A DNA stretch of 21,046 bases from UBA6902 sp964393845 (GCA_964393845.1 CAYMUX010000061.1:1-21046), one strand, 5' to 3'. Positions 7,422 through 15,231 are shown, counted from the stretch's first letter. The notes: generated by a model from the sequence alone, not told the origin. Program-made: numbers and translations.

Positions 7422-9436
7422 TACATAACATGTTGCCTGATAACGGAGTCCAACAATTTTCTTTCATGATCAGACAGACTGATAAATTTGAGTCCGCTTT
7501 CATAAGGGAGACGCATTGACGGTTTACAGGATTTACTAATTATTGAAGACCAGATAGTTGTTGCTGATGCTTTGATTGTATTATCCTCCGGGAACTCCAG
7601 TATTATTTCATGCCCCGTATCTACGGGAAGCTGTCTGAGGGTAACAAGACACATGCCTCCGTGGCTTATGTCTTTTATTGATGCCATGAGTAAATCATCT
7701 ATCATGGCAACATGTTCATGGTCGAGATCATGACGGTCATATTTCCTTCTCTCTATGTTTAAACCGTTTGCTTTAATGAGCTCCTGACCGTTTTTATGTT
7801 TTCCCTTTTCCCTGTACATCATATTATCAGCTTTTGAAAGCAGTGCGCCTAAAGAATAGGGACTTTCAGGGTCAAAGAAAGCCGTACCCATGCTTACGGA
7901 GAGTTTGTACTTACGATGTTCTTTGCTGTTAAATTCTGTTAATACGCCCTGGAGGTATTTGGGAATAACATCTTTGGCGTCAGGAGATGAGTCGGACAGC
8001 AGAACGGCAAATTCATCTCCGCTGAGGCGGGCGACTATGTCGTTTTCACGGAAAGCGTCCTTCAGCAGGCCCGCCATATCCTTCAGCGCCCTGTCGCCTT
8101 CTGTGTGACCAAAACGATCGTTGATCTGCTTCAGTTCATCAAGGTCAAAATACAGGAGGGCAGGGCTTTTCCCCGATCCTTTTGCAAGCCTGATTTGATG
8201 CTCGGCAAGGGAAAAGAAACCCCTTCTGTTGAAGAGACCCGTCAGATCATCTGTTATAGCAACGGATTTCAGCCGTCTTTCCGTGTTCTTCTGGTCCGTA
8301 ATGTCATCAAATAGCGTGACAAGATATCCTTTCATGGGACTATATGCGGCAACTGAATACCATTTGTTTGAGGACTTAAACTGCAGTTCGAACCGTGTCT
8401 GATTTCCGGTAATGGCTACCTTACTGTACAGGCTTAGTAAATCAGGCTTAATGCCGGAAGTTACCTCTGATACTTTCCTGCCGATAATATCGCCGCTTTT
8501 TAAGCCTGTAATCTTCTCAAAGGCGGCATTGATTTCGAGGAACATGTAATCGACCGGACTCTCGTCTTCATTCATGATAATTTTGTGAAGGGCGCATCCA
8601 ATGAACATGTTTTTAAATAAGGCGCGGTACTTTTCTTCACTTTCCCTTAATGCACGATCTGCCTTAAGGCGCTCGGAAATATCTCTCATAATGAACAGGT
8701 AATACTGCTGCTCAAATATATTTATCATTGTGGCGCTTATGTCGACAGGGACTAAAGCGCAGTCTCTTCTTAGTAAGCTAAGGCCGGAGATCCCGTCGAG
8801 TGCGCCGTGCTCTTCTATCTTGTTAAAGACCCGTGATATCACGTTCGGAGCTTCGTGGGCCAGGATATCCGTGATATGACTGTTCTTCAATTGAGAAGCA
8901 GTGCATTGAGTGATTTCCAATGCCTTTCTGTTACAGTCCAGGAGCCTCTTTGTTTTTCTGTCGATGAGACAAATCGCATCCGAGGCATATTCAAAGAGGG
9001 TCCGGAACCTCTCCTCGCTCTCGCGAAGCGCAGTTTCAGAGCCTTTGCGGTTCATTCGAAGTTTCGCATCCGATAATTCCCGCTTAACGGCGGGAACAAG
9101 GCGCGCAATATTGTCCTTCATGATATAGTTGCCGGCCCCTTTTTTAATCATTTGAATGGCGGTTTCCTCATCAATCTTGCCTGATACGAGGATGAACGGC
9201 ACGCCATGCTTTTTTTCGTTCCTCAGCTCCAGGGCCTCAGCCCCGTTAAATTGCGGCATGGCATAATCAGAAAGGATAATGTCCCATGTCTGTCCGGCAA
9301 GGGCGGCATTCATTGCTTCTGATGTGTCGACCCTTTCAGATATCAGCTCATAACCGGCGCGCTGTAATTCATGAAGAATTAAAAAGGTGTCGTCTTCTGA
9401 ATCTTCAATTATTAAAACATTCAGTTTTTTGCTCAT
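7421..9436 (-). CDS. REC-PAS-PAS-GGDEF-PilZ diguanylate cyclase
   Basis: This 671-aa cytoplasmic protein has five domains. REC covers about 5-122 (IIEDSEDD, D57 in IILSDYAMPQF, K107). PAS1 covers about 138-258 and PAS2 about 266-383. GGDEF covers about 390-555, with DLDELKQINDRFGH at 431 and the signature as SGDEF at 472-476, a variant compatible with activity. An inhibitory I-site R463-E-N-D466 lies five residues upstream. A C-terminal PilZ domain covers about 562-665, with R564-KYD-R568 and D589-I-S591-H-G-G594, the c-di-GMP-binding residues. It should make c-di-GMP from GTP under receiver control, be product-inhibited, and also sense the product. First gene of the six-gene operon. The start is fixed by the receiver; no ordinary Shine-Dalgarno sits at normal spacing. 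Confidence 0.93.
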   Translation of the reverse strand: MSKKLNVLIIEDSEDDTFLILHELQRAGYELISERVDTSEAMNAALAGQTWDIILSDYAMPQFNGAEALELRNEKKHGVPFILVSGKIDEETAIQMIKKGAGNYIMKDNIARLVPAVKRELSDAKLRMNRKGSETALRESEERFRTLFEYASDAICLIDRKTKRLLDCNRKALEITQCTASQLKNSHITDILAHEAPNVISRVFNKIEEHGALDGISGLSLLRRDCALVPVDISATMINIFEQQYYLFIMRDISERLKADRALRESEEKYRALFKNMFIGCALHKIIMNEDESPVDYMFLEINAAFEKITGLKSGDIIGRKVSEVTSGIKPDLLSLYSKVAITGNQTRFELQFKSSNKWYSVAAYSPMKGYLVTLFDDITDQKNTERRLKSVAITDDLTGLFNRRGFFSLAEHQIRLAKGSGKSPALLYFDLDELKQINDRFGHTEGDRALKDMAGLLKDAFRENDIVARLSGDEFAVLLSDSSPDAKDVIPKYLQGVLTEFNSKEHRKYKLSVSMGTAFFDPESPYSLGALLSKADNMMYREKGKHKNGQELIKANGLNIERRKYDRHDLDHEHVAMIDDLLMASIKDISHGGMCLVTLRQLPVDTGHEIILEFPEDNTIKASATTIWSSIISKSCKPSMRLPYESGLKFISLSDHERKLLDSVIRQHVM

Positions 9437-9452
9437 ATAACGAGTCTGTTAT
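9437..9452 (-). promoter_or_regulatory. Inverted repeat ATAAC-N6-GTTAT directly before the cyclase start
   Basis: ATAAC (9437-9441) and GTTAT (9448-9452) form an AT-rich inverted repeat that ends on the base before the ATG. On the mRNA, the only purine-rich candidate (CCGGAAA) lies just upstream of this repeat, too far from the AUG unless the hairpin forms and brings it close. A near-identical 16-mer (one difference) occurs at 10905-10920. It may be an operator or an RNA structure controlling translation; I cannot decide which. Confidence 0.5.
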
Positions 9453-9564
9453 TTCCGGGCACAGTAATAAACTTGCGGCAATATGCCTTATACCATTTGA
9501 TTAAAAAATTCCGCGCATCTCTGCCGGGTTGAGATTTATTAAAAACTTATCCCAGTTTTAAGAG

Positions 9565-9605
9565 AATGTATACAAGGTATTCACGTGTATAAATCGAGTA
9601 TAGTA
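9565..9605 (-). promoter_or_regulatory. Shared GTAT/ATAC direct-repeat promoter region (copy 1, cyclase operon)
   Basis: AATGTATACAAGGTATTCA (9565-9583) is identical to 11017-11035. GTAT units begin at 9568, 9577, 9587 and 9598, spaced 9, 10 and 11 bp, about one helical turn. It lies roughly 130-160 bp upstream of the diguanylate cyclase start. Tandem direct repeats at this spacing suit a multimeric response-regulator site. I could not settle on one -35/-10 pair, so promoter assignment is an inference. Confidence 0.5.
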
Positions 9606-9647
9606 ACTACTTGGAAGACAGAGAGTATGTTAACTGCATTTTTGGGG

Positions 9648-10856
9648 TTAATGAAGCAACAGCGGAAGAACGATATTTACCTTGGTATATTCACCTTCAA
9701 TACTGCTGAATGTAAACTTACCGCAGTGATTATTTATAATGCTGTGGCTGATGCTCAGTCCCAGGCCGGTGCCTTCGCCGATGGGCTTGGTAGTAAAAAA
9801 AGGATCATTTATTTTGTCAATTATGCCGGCGGGTATTCCTGTGCCGTTATCAAAAAATTCTAATTTGATATAAGGCTTATCATCAACAATTATTTCTTTG
9901 CCGGTAATTTTAATTGTCTTATCTTTGACCTGGCCCTGATGTTTTCTATTCAGGGCATAAAGTGAATTGCTGATAATATTTAAAAAGACCTGCGTGATCT
10001 GCTGCGGCCGGACAATTACAGAAGGCATTTCTGCGGGAATATTCACCTCGACATTTATACAGTCCTTCATGAGATGCGAATGATACAGGGAAAGCGCTTC
10101 AGATACTATCTTTTGAATATTGACGCACTGTTTCCCCTCGTTTTCTTCCCGGGCATAAGTCAGCAGGTTTTTGACGATGGCGGCGATGCGGTCACTTTCT
10201 TTAATAATTCTACAGGCAATGTCATGCTCTTCAGCCCCGGGTTTGATTTTGTTGGACAGCATCTGGGCATAATTGATAATGCCGTTAACCGGATTGCTGA
10301 TCTCATGGGCAACACCTGCCGCCAACTCCCCGAGAGAGGCCAGACGGGCGGATTGCAGGACATATGTCTCCGCCTTCCTGCGATCGGTTATGTCCATAAG
10401 CGATGATCTGCATAATTTAACGCCCCTTGAACTCTTGACCATAATGCTTTTTATTTGAACATCGATTTCAGCGCCGTCATTTTTCCTGAGCCTGATTTCA
10501 CATGTCCGGGGTCCTGCGTTATCAAAGACATTTCTGGTGTGCATATGAAACACATCCTGCGAATCCCTGCTGATAAATTGCATGAGAGACTTATTAACCA
10601 GCCGGTTTCTTTCAATAACCAGGGATCCTGCAACTGTAAGGTTCGCTTCGACTATAAGGCCGTTTTTGTCAGAGGTTAAATAACCTACAGGGGCAAAGTC
10701 ATAAAGATCGGAATACTTTACGCGAAATTCTTCAAGCTCGGCGCGGACATGTCTTAGCTCCTCATTCTGCATCTCAAGCTCGACCTGATTAAACTCCACT
10801 TCATGCAACATCTTACAGACGTTTGCTTCAGGCATATCGTCCATTATCGGCGGCAT
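9648..10856 (-). CDS. Cytoplasmic PAS histidine kinase
   Basis: With the start chosen here the protein has 402 residues. An N-terminal coiled segment (VELEMQNEELRHVRAELEEFR, split over about 25-45) leads into PAS at about 50-158, beginning YSDLYDFAPVGYLTSD and ending DITDRRK. HisKA has H184 in SLGELAAGVAHEISNPVNGI, the NtrB/ZraS-like subtype. HATPase_c covers about 280-400 (N293/N297; D336-N337-G338; DPFFTTKPIGEGTGLGLSIS). There are no membrane segments or receiver, so it needs an unlinked partner. ATG 10856 is preferred because AAAGGGGG lies at good spacing; a TTG at 10895 would add 13 residues but lacks a convincing ribosome site. Its first 100 residues parallel those of the PAS-LuxR protein upstream, suggesting related origins. 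Signal unknown. Confidence 0.9.
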   Translation of the reverse strand: MPPIMDDMPEANVCKMLHEVEFNQVELEMQNEELRHVRAELEEFRVKYSDLYDFAPVGYLTSDKNGLIVEANLTVAGSLVIERNRLVNKSLMQFISRDSQDVFHMHTRNVFDNAGPRTCEIRLRKNDGAEIDVQIKSIMVKSSRGVKLCRSSLMDITDRRKAETYVLQSARLASLGELAAGVAHEISNPVNGIINYAQMLSNKIKPGAEEHDIACRIIKESDRIAAIVKNLLTYAREENEGKQCVNIQKIVSEALSLYHSHLMKDCINVEVNIPAEMPSVIVRPQQITQVFLNIISNSLYALNRKHQGQVKDKTIKITGKEIIVDDKPYIKLEFFDNGTGIPAGIIDKINDPFFTTKPIGEGTGLGLSISHSIINNHCGKFTFSSIEGEYTKVNIVLPLLLH

Positions 10857-10904
10857 GGATTTGTCCCCCTTTCTTGAAGATGTGTACCTGATCAAAACTT
10901 CTAT

Positions 10905-10920
10905 ATAACGAGTTTGTTAT
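10905..10920 (-). promoter_or_regulatory. Second ATAAC-N6-GTTAT inverted repeat in the PAS-kinase leader
   Basis: This 16-mer differs by one base from 9437-9452 and has the same arms ATAAC (10905-10909) and GTTAT (10916-10920). At the place where the cyclase has its ATG, this copy reads ATA, and the kinase start used here is further downstream at 10856. It marks the downstream end of the homology between the two leaders. Confidence 0.5.
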
Positions 10921-11016
10921 TCCCCGGCTCATATACAAGCTTACGGCTGCCTTATCTCATTTAATCAAGAGAACTCATCAAGGTGCTTTGTTAAAAATTT
11001 ACCTTAACTTTAAGAA

Positions 11017-11057
11017 AATGTATACAAGGTATTCATGAGTATGAAATGAGTACAACA
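11017..11057 (-). promoter_or_regulatory. Shared GTAT/ATAC direct-repeat promoter region (copy 2, PAS kinase)
   Basis: It contains the same 19-mer AATGTATACAAGGTATTCA (11017-11035). GTAT units begin at 11020, 11029 and 11039, with a GTAC at 11050, reproducing the 9/10/11-bp spacing of copy 1 exactly. It is about 160-200 bp upstream of the PAS-kinase ATG. The identical spacing of weakly conserved flanks argues for a functional binding array rather than chance. Confidence 0.5.
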
Positions 11058-11087
11058 AATACTTAAAAAACAACGGCTGGATTTTAA

Positions 11088-12536
11088 TTAAAGTGAATGG
11101 AGGAAAGAAGCCAGGTTGATATTCTTATTGGACAGCCCTAATTTCTTCCTGATATTACGACGGTGTTTTTCAACGGTCAGATTGGAGATTCCCAGGAGTT
11201 TGCACATTTCCTTGCTTGTAAGCCCGCCCTTTATCATGGTACAGATTTCAATTTCTTTTGGGGTCAGCTTGTGGTTCTTATCTGTTATCTTACGTCCGAA
11301 GGACGAAGCCAGCTCTTCCAAATGATGTTTCAATAACTCCATGCAGTTAAGAGATCCTTCAGAGAATTTTATCTTTGATAAAATAGGCATCAAATTATTT
11401 TCAATGTTGATTGCAATATCTTCTTTCAACTTGTTCTTCTCAATATTGATCTGTTCGATCATTTCTTTGAGGGCTATGTTCTTTTGTTCAAGCGCTGCTT
11501 TTTGCTCTTTGAGCGTTTCTTCGGACTCCCTCAGAAGCTGCTCCGATTTCTTACGTTCGGTGATGACGTCGAACACGGATACAAAATATCCGCGCTCCGA
11601 GCTATATACCGAAATCCAGAACCACATCTGCAAGGAACCAACGAACATCTCAAAGCGTTCAGGCTTGCCGGTTTTGGACACTCGACCATAAACCTCAAAC
11701 AGTTCCGGATCGGACTCCCGTATGCCGGGAATGACCTCGGTTACTTTCTTCCCGACTACATTCCTCAACCCTGTCAGCGTCTCGAAGGCGTTGTTTACAG
11801 ACAGATAAGTGAAATCCCATGGTCTGTTGTTATTATCAAAGTGCATTTGACAATAGGCAAATCCGTTCAGCATGTTCTCGAACAGCGAACGGTACAATTT
11901 CTCGCTCTCCCGCAGCTTCTCCTCAGCCCGCTTGCGCTCGGTGATGTCCTTTAAGAATGAATTAATCTGGTTATAACCGCTGCTATCGTCCACAGCTATG
12001 CTTTCAAGTTCAGCGATGAATTCCGTACCGTCATCTTTCTTCAGCCTGATCTCGCAGTTCTGCTTTGTCTTCTTCTCAAGTACCTTGTCCCGGTATAAAA
12101 AGAAGGCATCCTGGTCGTCTTTTACTACAAAACAGGGAAATGGCTTTTTAGTCAGATAAGCTCTTTCAATACCAAATTGGACGGCGGCAGTGTGGTTTGC
12201 CGCGAGTATCAGCCCTTTGCTGTCGAGTGTGAAATACGCTACAGGGGCATAGTCATAGAGGGCGGTATATTTTGCGCGGGATTCTTCAAGCTCGGACTGG
12301 ACATGTTTCAACTGCATCTCAAGTTCGATCTGGTGCGCTTGAAGCTCTTGTTGCGGCCCGCTGGTGTCCACTACGGATATATCGTCTGTCATCGGCCTCA
12401 TGGATATGAGCTCTTTCCCGGCTTTTGACTGAAGGCCGTTGCCGGCAGCATGGAGCCTGGCATGAGGGTCTTTGTCCCCGGGCAGCTTTTTTTTGGCCCC
12501 GCGGCCTTCTTCTTTATTTTCTTTATATCCACTCAC
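11088..12536 (-). CDS. PAS-PAS-LuxR helix-turn-helix transcriptional regulator
   Basis: This is a 482-aa cytoplasmic one-component regulator. After a polar, lysine-rich N-terminus comes the coiled motif LQAHQIELEMQ (65-75). PAS1 covers about 90-198 (ends LKDITERKR) and PAS2 about 212-328 (ends FDVITERKK). A coiled coil covers about 330-378, then a helical linker, and the LuxR-type HTH covers about 422-475 (LTPKEIEICTMIKGGLTSKEMCKLLG, split here from SNLTVEKHRRNIRKKLG). There is no receiver and no autoinducer domain, so the PAS domains are the likely sensors. PAS2 is the same subtype as PAS2 of the diguanylate cyclase. The GTG start at 12536 has no strong ribosome site; ATG 12401 is the alternative but would lose the conserved N-terminal segment. 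It lies in a region of shared leader sequences. Confidence 0.88.
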   Translation of the reverse strand: MSGYKENKEEGRGAKKKLPGDKDPHARLHAAGNGLQSKAGKELISMRPMTDDISVVDTSGPQQELQAHQIELEMQLKHVQSELEESRAKYTALYDYAPVAYFTLDSKGLILAANHTAAVQFGIERAYLTKKPFPCFVVKDDQDAFFLYRDKVLEKKTKQNCEIRLKKDDGTEFIAELESIAVDDSSGYNQINSFLKDITERKRAEEKLRESEKLYRSLFENMLNGFAYCQMHFDNNNRPWDFTYLSVNNAFETLTGLRNVVGKKVTEVIPGIRESDPELFEVYGRVSKTGKPERFEMFVGSLQMWFWISVYSSERGYFVSVFDVITERKKSEQLLRESEETLKEQKAALEQKNIALKEMIEQINIEKNKLKEDIAINIENNLMPILSKIKFSEGSLNCMELLKHHLEELASSFGRKITDKNHKLTPKEIEICTMIKGGLTSKEMCKLLGISNLTVEKHRRNIRKKLGLSNKNINLASFLHSL

Positions 12537-12631
12537 AGTTTTAAATATGCGGCCTTAGTCTAAACGTTACGTTTTTGCTAATATTACAAATAATTTGATT
12601 CCCGATATTACAACTATAAGTTTTTTCTAAC

Positions 12632-12764
12632 ATGCCATATCCCCTTTTATAAAAAGGCCATCAAGAACATTCTTTAGAAGTATAGCAGAAAATTTTCCTA
12701 TTGCAAGAACATATCCATAAGGATTTAGTGAGTATATTATGTGTATATAAAATACACGGAAGAT
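12632..12764 (-). promoter_or_regulatory. Third, diverged copy of the shared leader (PAS-LuxR gene)
   Basis: Two blocks align with the leaders at 9437-9647 and 10905-11087. ATGCCATATCCCC plus an AT-rich tail at 12632-12655 matches 9483-9507 and 10947-10970. AAGGATTTAGTGAGTAT at 12719-12735, followed by GTGTATATAAAATAC, matches the GTAT-repeat block. It is more diverged than copies 1 and 2 and lacks the 19-mer. It precedes the PAS-LuxR gene by about 100-230 bp. The remaining 12537-12804 sequence shows no gene that I can support. Confidence 0.4.
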
Positions 12765-12804
12765 AAGCGCTGGTTTTAAGCGGCATCATTTCAGAAACTA
12801 TCCT

Positions 12805-14988
12805 TTAACCATGCTCGCGCCGCATATAGGCCCTTACTAATTTCGCTTCTTCGTAGCTGACTGTTCCTTTGAAATGTTCAATCACGGGATTGAGCTGCCA
12901 TGACTGGAAGGTCAGGAACAGTTTCCCGATGTCTTCACGTTTCTGTGGTTCAATAAGACGATCTATGTCCAGGCCGCGGCCGTCCATTATTAATTGCTCT
13001 ATGTGCCCAGTGATTGTGGATTGTGCAAGATTGCGTGCCTTTGCGATTTCCTCAACCGACATGCCTTGTGTTAAAAGCTCATAGGTCTTTTCAAGGGTCT
13101 CCCCTTTTATCTTATCGGCAGGTTTGGAAGGATTATCATAAGAATATTTCGCCGGAACAGAAACGTCCGGGTTTTCATCGAGATAAGTTTTTATCGACCT
13201 TATAAAGTCTTCTCCGTAACGCTCCAGTTTGGTATTGCCGACTCCGCTGATTCTTGCCATCTCAGGCAAAGCCGCCGGATAGCGCCTGCACATTTCATGA
13301 AGCGTCCTGTCCGAGAATATTATGAATGGGGGCACTTGCTGTTCATCGGCAAGGCTTTTACGCAGGGCGCGCAGTTTTTCAAAAAGGACTTTATCATAGC
13401 TCTCAAATGCGCCTCCTCCTCCGGCGCGCTGTTTCTTTTTAGGCTCTTCTCTTTTTAAGGCGCTGATTTTTTCGCTGCCGAAGAGCGTCCTTTTCCCCTT
13501 TTCCGTAAGTTTCAGCACCGGATACCTGTCACCGTCCTGGGATATTACCTCCTGGGCAAGAAGCTCATCTGCTATGAAGCGCCAGTGGTGTTTGTCCTTG
13601 TCCCTGCCTGCGCCGTAAGTCTTGACCTTGTCGTGTTCGAGTTCCCGTATGCGCTTTGAATCAGCGCCTGTGACGATATCAATTATGTGCATTATTCCGA
13701 AACGCTGCCCGGTCCTTGACATGGCCGACATAAATATCCGGGCATCGGTTGTAACATCGATTTTATCAACCGTCCCTGTACAGATATCACAGGCGCCGCA
13801 GTTTTCATCTTTATAAGTTTCGCCGAAATACTCAAGAAGCTGTCTGCGCCTGCATACATTATGCGATGCGTACTTCACCATTTGATTCAGTTTCTCCATT
13901 GCAACGGCCCGCTCCCTGTCGTCAGGCGTCTGGTCGATAAAATACTTTATCTTCGGGATATCTCCCCTCCCGAAAAAGAGGATGCATTCGGCAGGCTCGC
14001 CGTCACGTCCTGAACGTCCTGTTTCCTGATAATAGCCCTCAATATTCTTGGGCAGGTCGGCATGGATAACAAAGCGCACGTTTGATTTGTCTATGCCCAT
14101 GCCAAAAGCGATTGTCGCTGTCATGACATGCGCTTCGTCCCTGTTAAAGGCCTCCTGGTTTTTTTTCCGCTCCTCCTGCGACAGTCCCGCGTGATATGGC
14201 AGGGCCTTGATCCCGCTCTCTGTCAGCATATCCGCCATTGCAGCCACGGAGTCGCGGGTGGTGCGGTAAATTATCCCCGGCTCTCCTGCATATTTTCCGA
14301 GAATATCCAGGACCTGCGTCTTCAATTCCTGTTTACTTTCTACCCGGTAAAAAAGATTGCTGCGGTTGAATGAAGCCCGTACCGTGAAAGGGGACCTGAG
14401 GCCGGTTTTACTGATGATGTCGTTCTGGACCCTTTGAGTGGCGGTTGCTGTAAAAGCCGCTACAGGGACTTGAGGAAATGTTTCAGTAATATTTGAGAGA
14501 CTAAGGTAATCAGGACGGAAGTCATGTCCCCACTCGGAAATGCAGTGGGCCTCATCTATGGCAAAAAGAGAGATAGGGACTGTCTTTAATGTTTCAATAA
14601 AATTGGGCATTGCAAAACGTTCAGGAGCGATATACAGAAGATCCAGTGAATTATTTCTAAGGCTGTGGAATACGGAAGCAGTCTCTTTTGATGTTAACGA
14701 GCTATTTATTAAAGCCGCAGAAATCCCGTTTTCAACAGCAGCATCCACCTGGTCCTTCATCAACGAAATCAGGGGGCTTATGACCACCGCTGTTCCCTTC
14801 ATTATTTTGGCGGGCAGTTGATAGCAGAGTGATTTTCCCCCGCCGGTCGGCATCACGGCAAAGACGTCCTTCCCGTCGAGTATGTTCTGTATGATCTCTT
14901 CCTGATTCGGACGAAAGGACTGAAATCCAAAGACCTTTTTCAGAGTATCAAAAACCGGAAAGGTATTTTTTGCAGACTTTTCTCCCAT
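12805..14988 (-). CDS. recQ: ATP-dependent DNA helicase RecQ
   Basis: This 727-aa superfamily 2 helicase unwinds DNA 3'-5' during recombination and replication-fork repair. The Walker A motif MPTGGGKSLCYQ is at 46-57. DEAH is at 145-148, followed by the RecQ-specific aromatic-rich loop (CISEWGHDFRPDY). Motif VI appears as QETGRSGRDGEP at 321-332. Zinc ligands of the RecQ-Ct domain are C379, C397, C400 and C403. A winged-helix region covers about 410-505 and an HRDC domain about 530-605 (MARISGVGNTKLERYGEDF). A C-terminal HTH_40-like domain covers about 625-725, present in many longer RecQs. The ATG is preceded by GGAGG at good spacing. It appears monocistronic. Confidence 0.97.
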   Translation of the reverse strand: MGEKSAKNTFPVFDTLKKVFGFQSFRPNQEEIIQNILDGKDVFAVMPTGGGKSLCYQLPAKIMKGTAVVISPLISLMKDQVDAAVENGISAALINSSLTSKETASVFHSLRNNSLDLLYIAPERFAMPNFIETLKTVPISLFAIDEAHCISEWGHDFRPDYLSLSNITETFPQVPVAAFTATATQRVQNDIISKTGLRSPFTVRASFNRSNLFYRVESKQELKTQVLDILGKYAGEPGIIYRTTRDSVAAMADMLTESGIKALPYHAGLSQEERKKNQEAFNRDEAHVMTATIAFGMGIDKSNVRFVIHADLPKNIEGYYQETGRSGRDGEPAECILFFGRGDIPKIKYFIDQTPDDRERAVAMEKLNQMVKYASHNVCRRRQLLEYFGETYKDENCGACDICTGTVDKIDVTTDARIFMSAMSRTGQRFGIMHIIDIVTGADSKRIRELEHDKVKTYGAGRDKDKHHWRFIADELLAQEVISQDGDRYPVLKLTEKGKRTLFGSEKISALKREEPKKKQRAGGGGAFESYDKVLFEKLRALRKSLADEQQVPPFIIFSDRTLHEMCRRYPAALPEMARISGVGNTKLERYGEDFIRSIKTYLDENPDVSVPAKYSYDNPSKPADKIKGETLEKTYELLTQGMSVEEIAKARNLAQSTITGHIEQLIMDGRGLDIDRLIEPQKREDIGKLFLTFQSWQLNPVIEHFKGTVSYEEAKLVRAYMRREHG

Positions 14989-15105
14989 AGTTATCCTCCA
15001 TGTCCCCCTGAATTTAAGTTGATAGTTTAGACTAAAACAGAAGCTTTATCAATCTGATGGGATGTCTGCTTGGTAACCTCTTAGTTACAGGGGGGGACTG
15101 GATGA

Positions 15106-15195
15106 TTCCCCTCTTTGTAAAAGAGGGGTTAGGGGAGATTTTATGGAATGAATTAAAAAATCCCCCCTCGCCCCCCTTTGCCAAAGGGGGGATAA
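15106..15195. repeat. Composite inverted repeat made of two CCCC..GGGG hairpins (MITE-like)
   Basis: The left hairpin is CCCCTCTTT (15108-15116) with AAAGAGGGG (15120-15128). The right hairpin is CCCCCCTTT (15171-15179) with AAAGGGGGG (15183-15191). The two hairpins are joined by a stretch in which TTAGGGGAGATTTT is mirrored by AAAATCCCCCCTCG, so the whole 90 bp is one long inverted repeat. Related units are at 1048-1070 and 20997-21046. It lies between recQ and the lone receiver gene. No transposase is visible; a non-autonomous element or a dispersed extragenic palindrome are both possible. Confidence 0.7.
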
Positions 15196-15231
15196 TACCC
15201 CCCGTAAGGGAATGACAACTTTGTCCGGGAC

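Noticed and set aside
10857..10895. TTG start for the PAS kinase at 10895
   Set aside because: It has no convincing ribosome site, while ATG 10856 has AAAGGGGG at good spacing and fits the family N-terminus.
11484..11954. Plus-strand open frame of 156 codons
   Set aside because: It lies wholly inside the PAS-PAS-LuxR gene on the opposite strand, its product shows no recognisable domain, and the minus-strand frame has clear PAS motifs.
11088..12536. Quorum-sensing LuxR receptor
   Set aside because: Only the HTH is LuxR-type; there is no autoinducer-binding domain, and two PAS domains are present instead.
12636..12656. CCTTTT..AAAAAGG hairpin as a terminator
   Set aside because: It is weak and AT-rich, and is better explained as part of the leader block shared with two other intergenic regions.
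15106..15195. CRISPR-like repetition
   Set aside because: The repeats are mirrored hairpins, not direct repeats with unique spacers of constant length.
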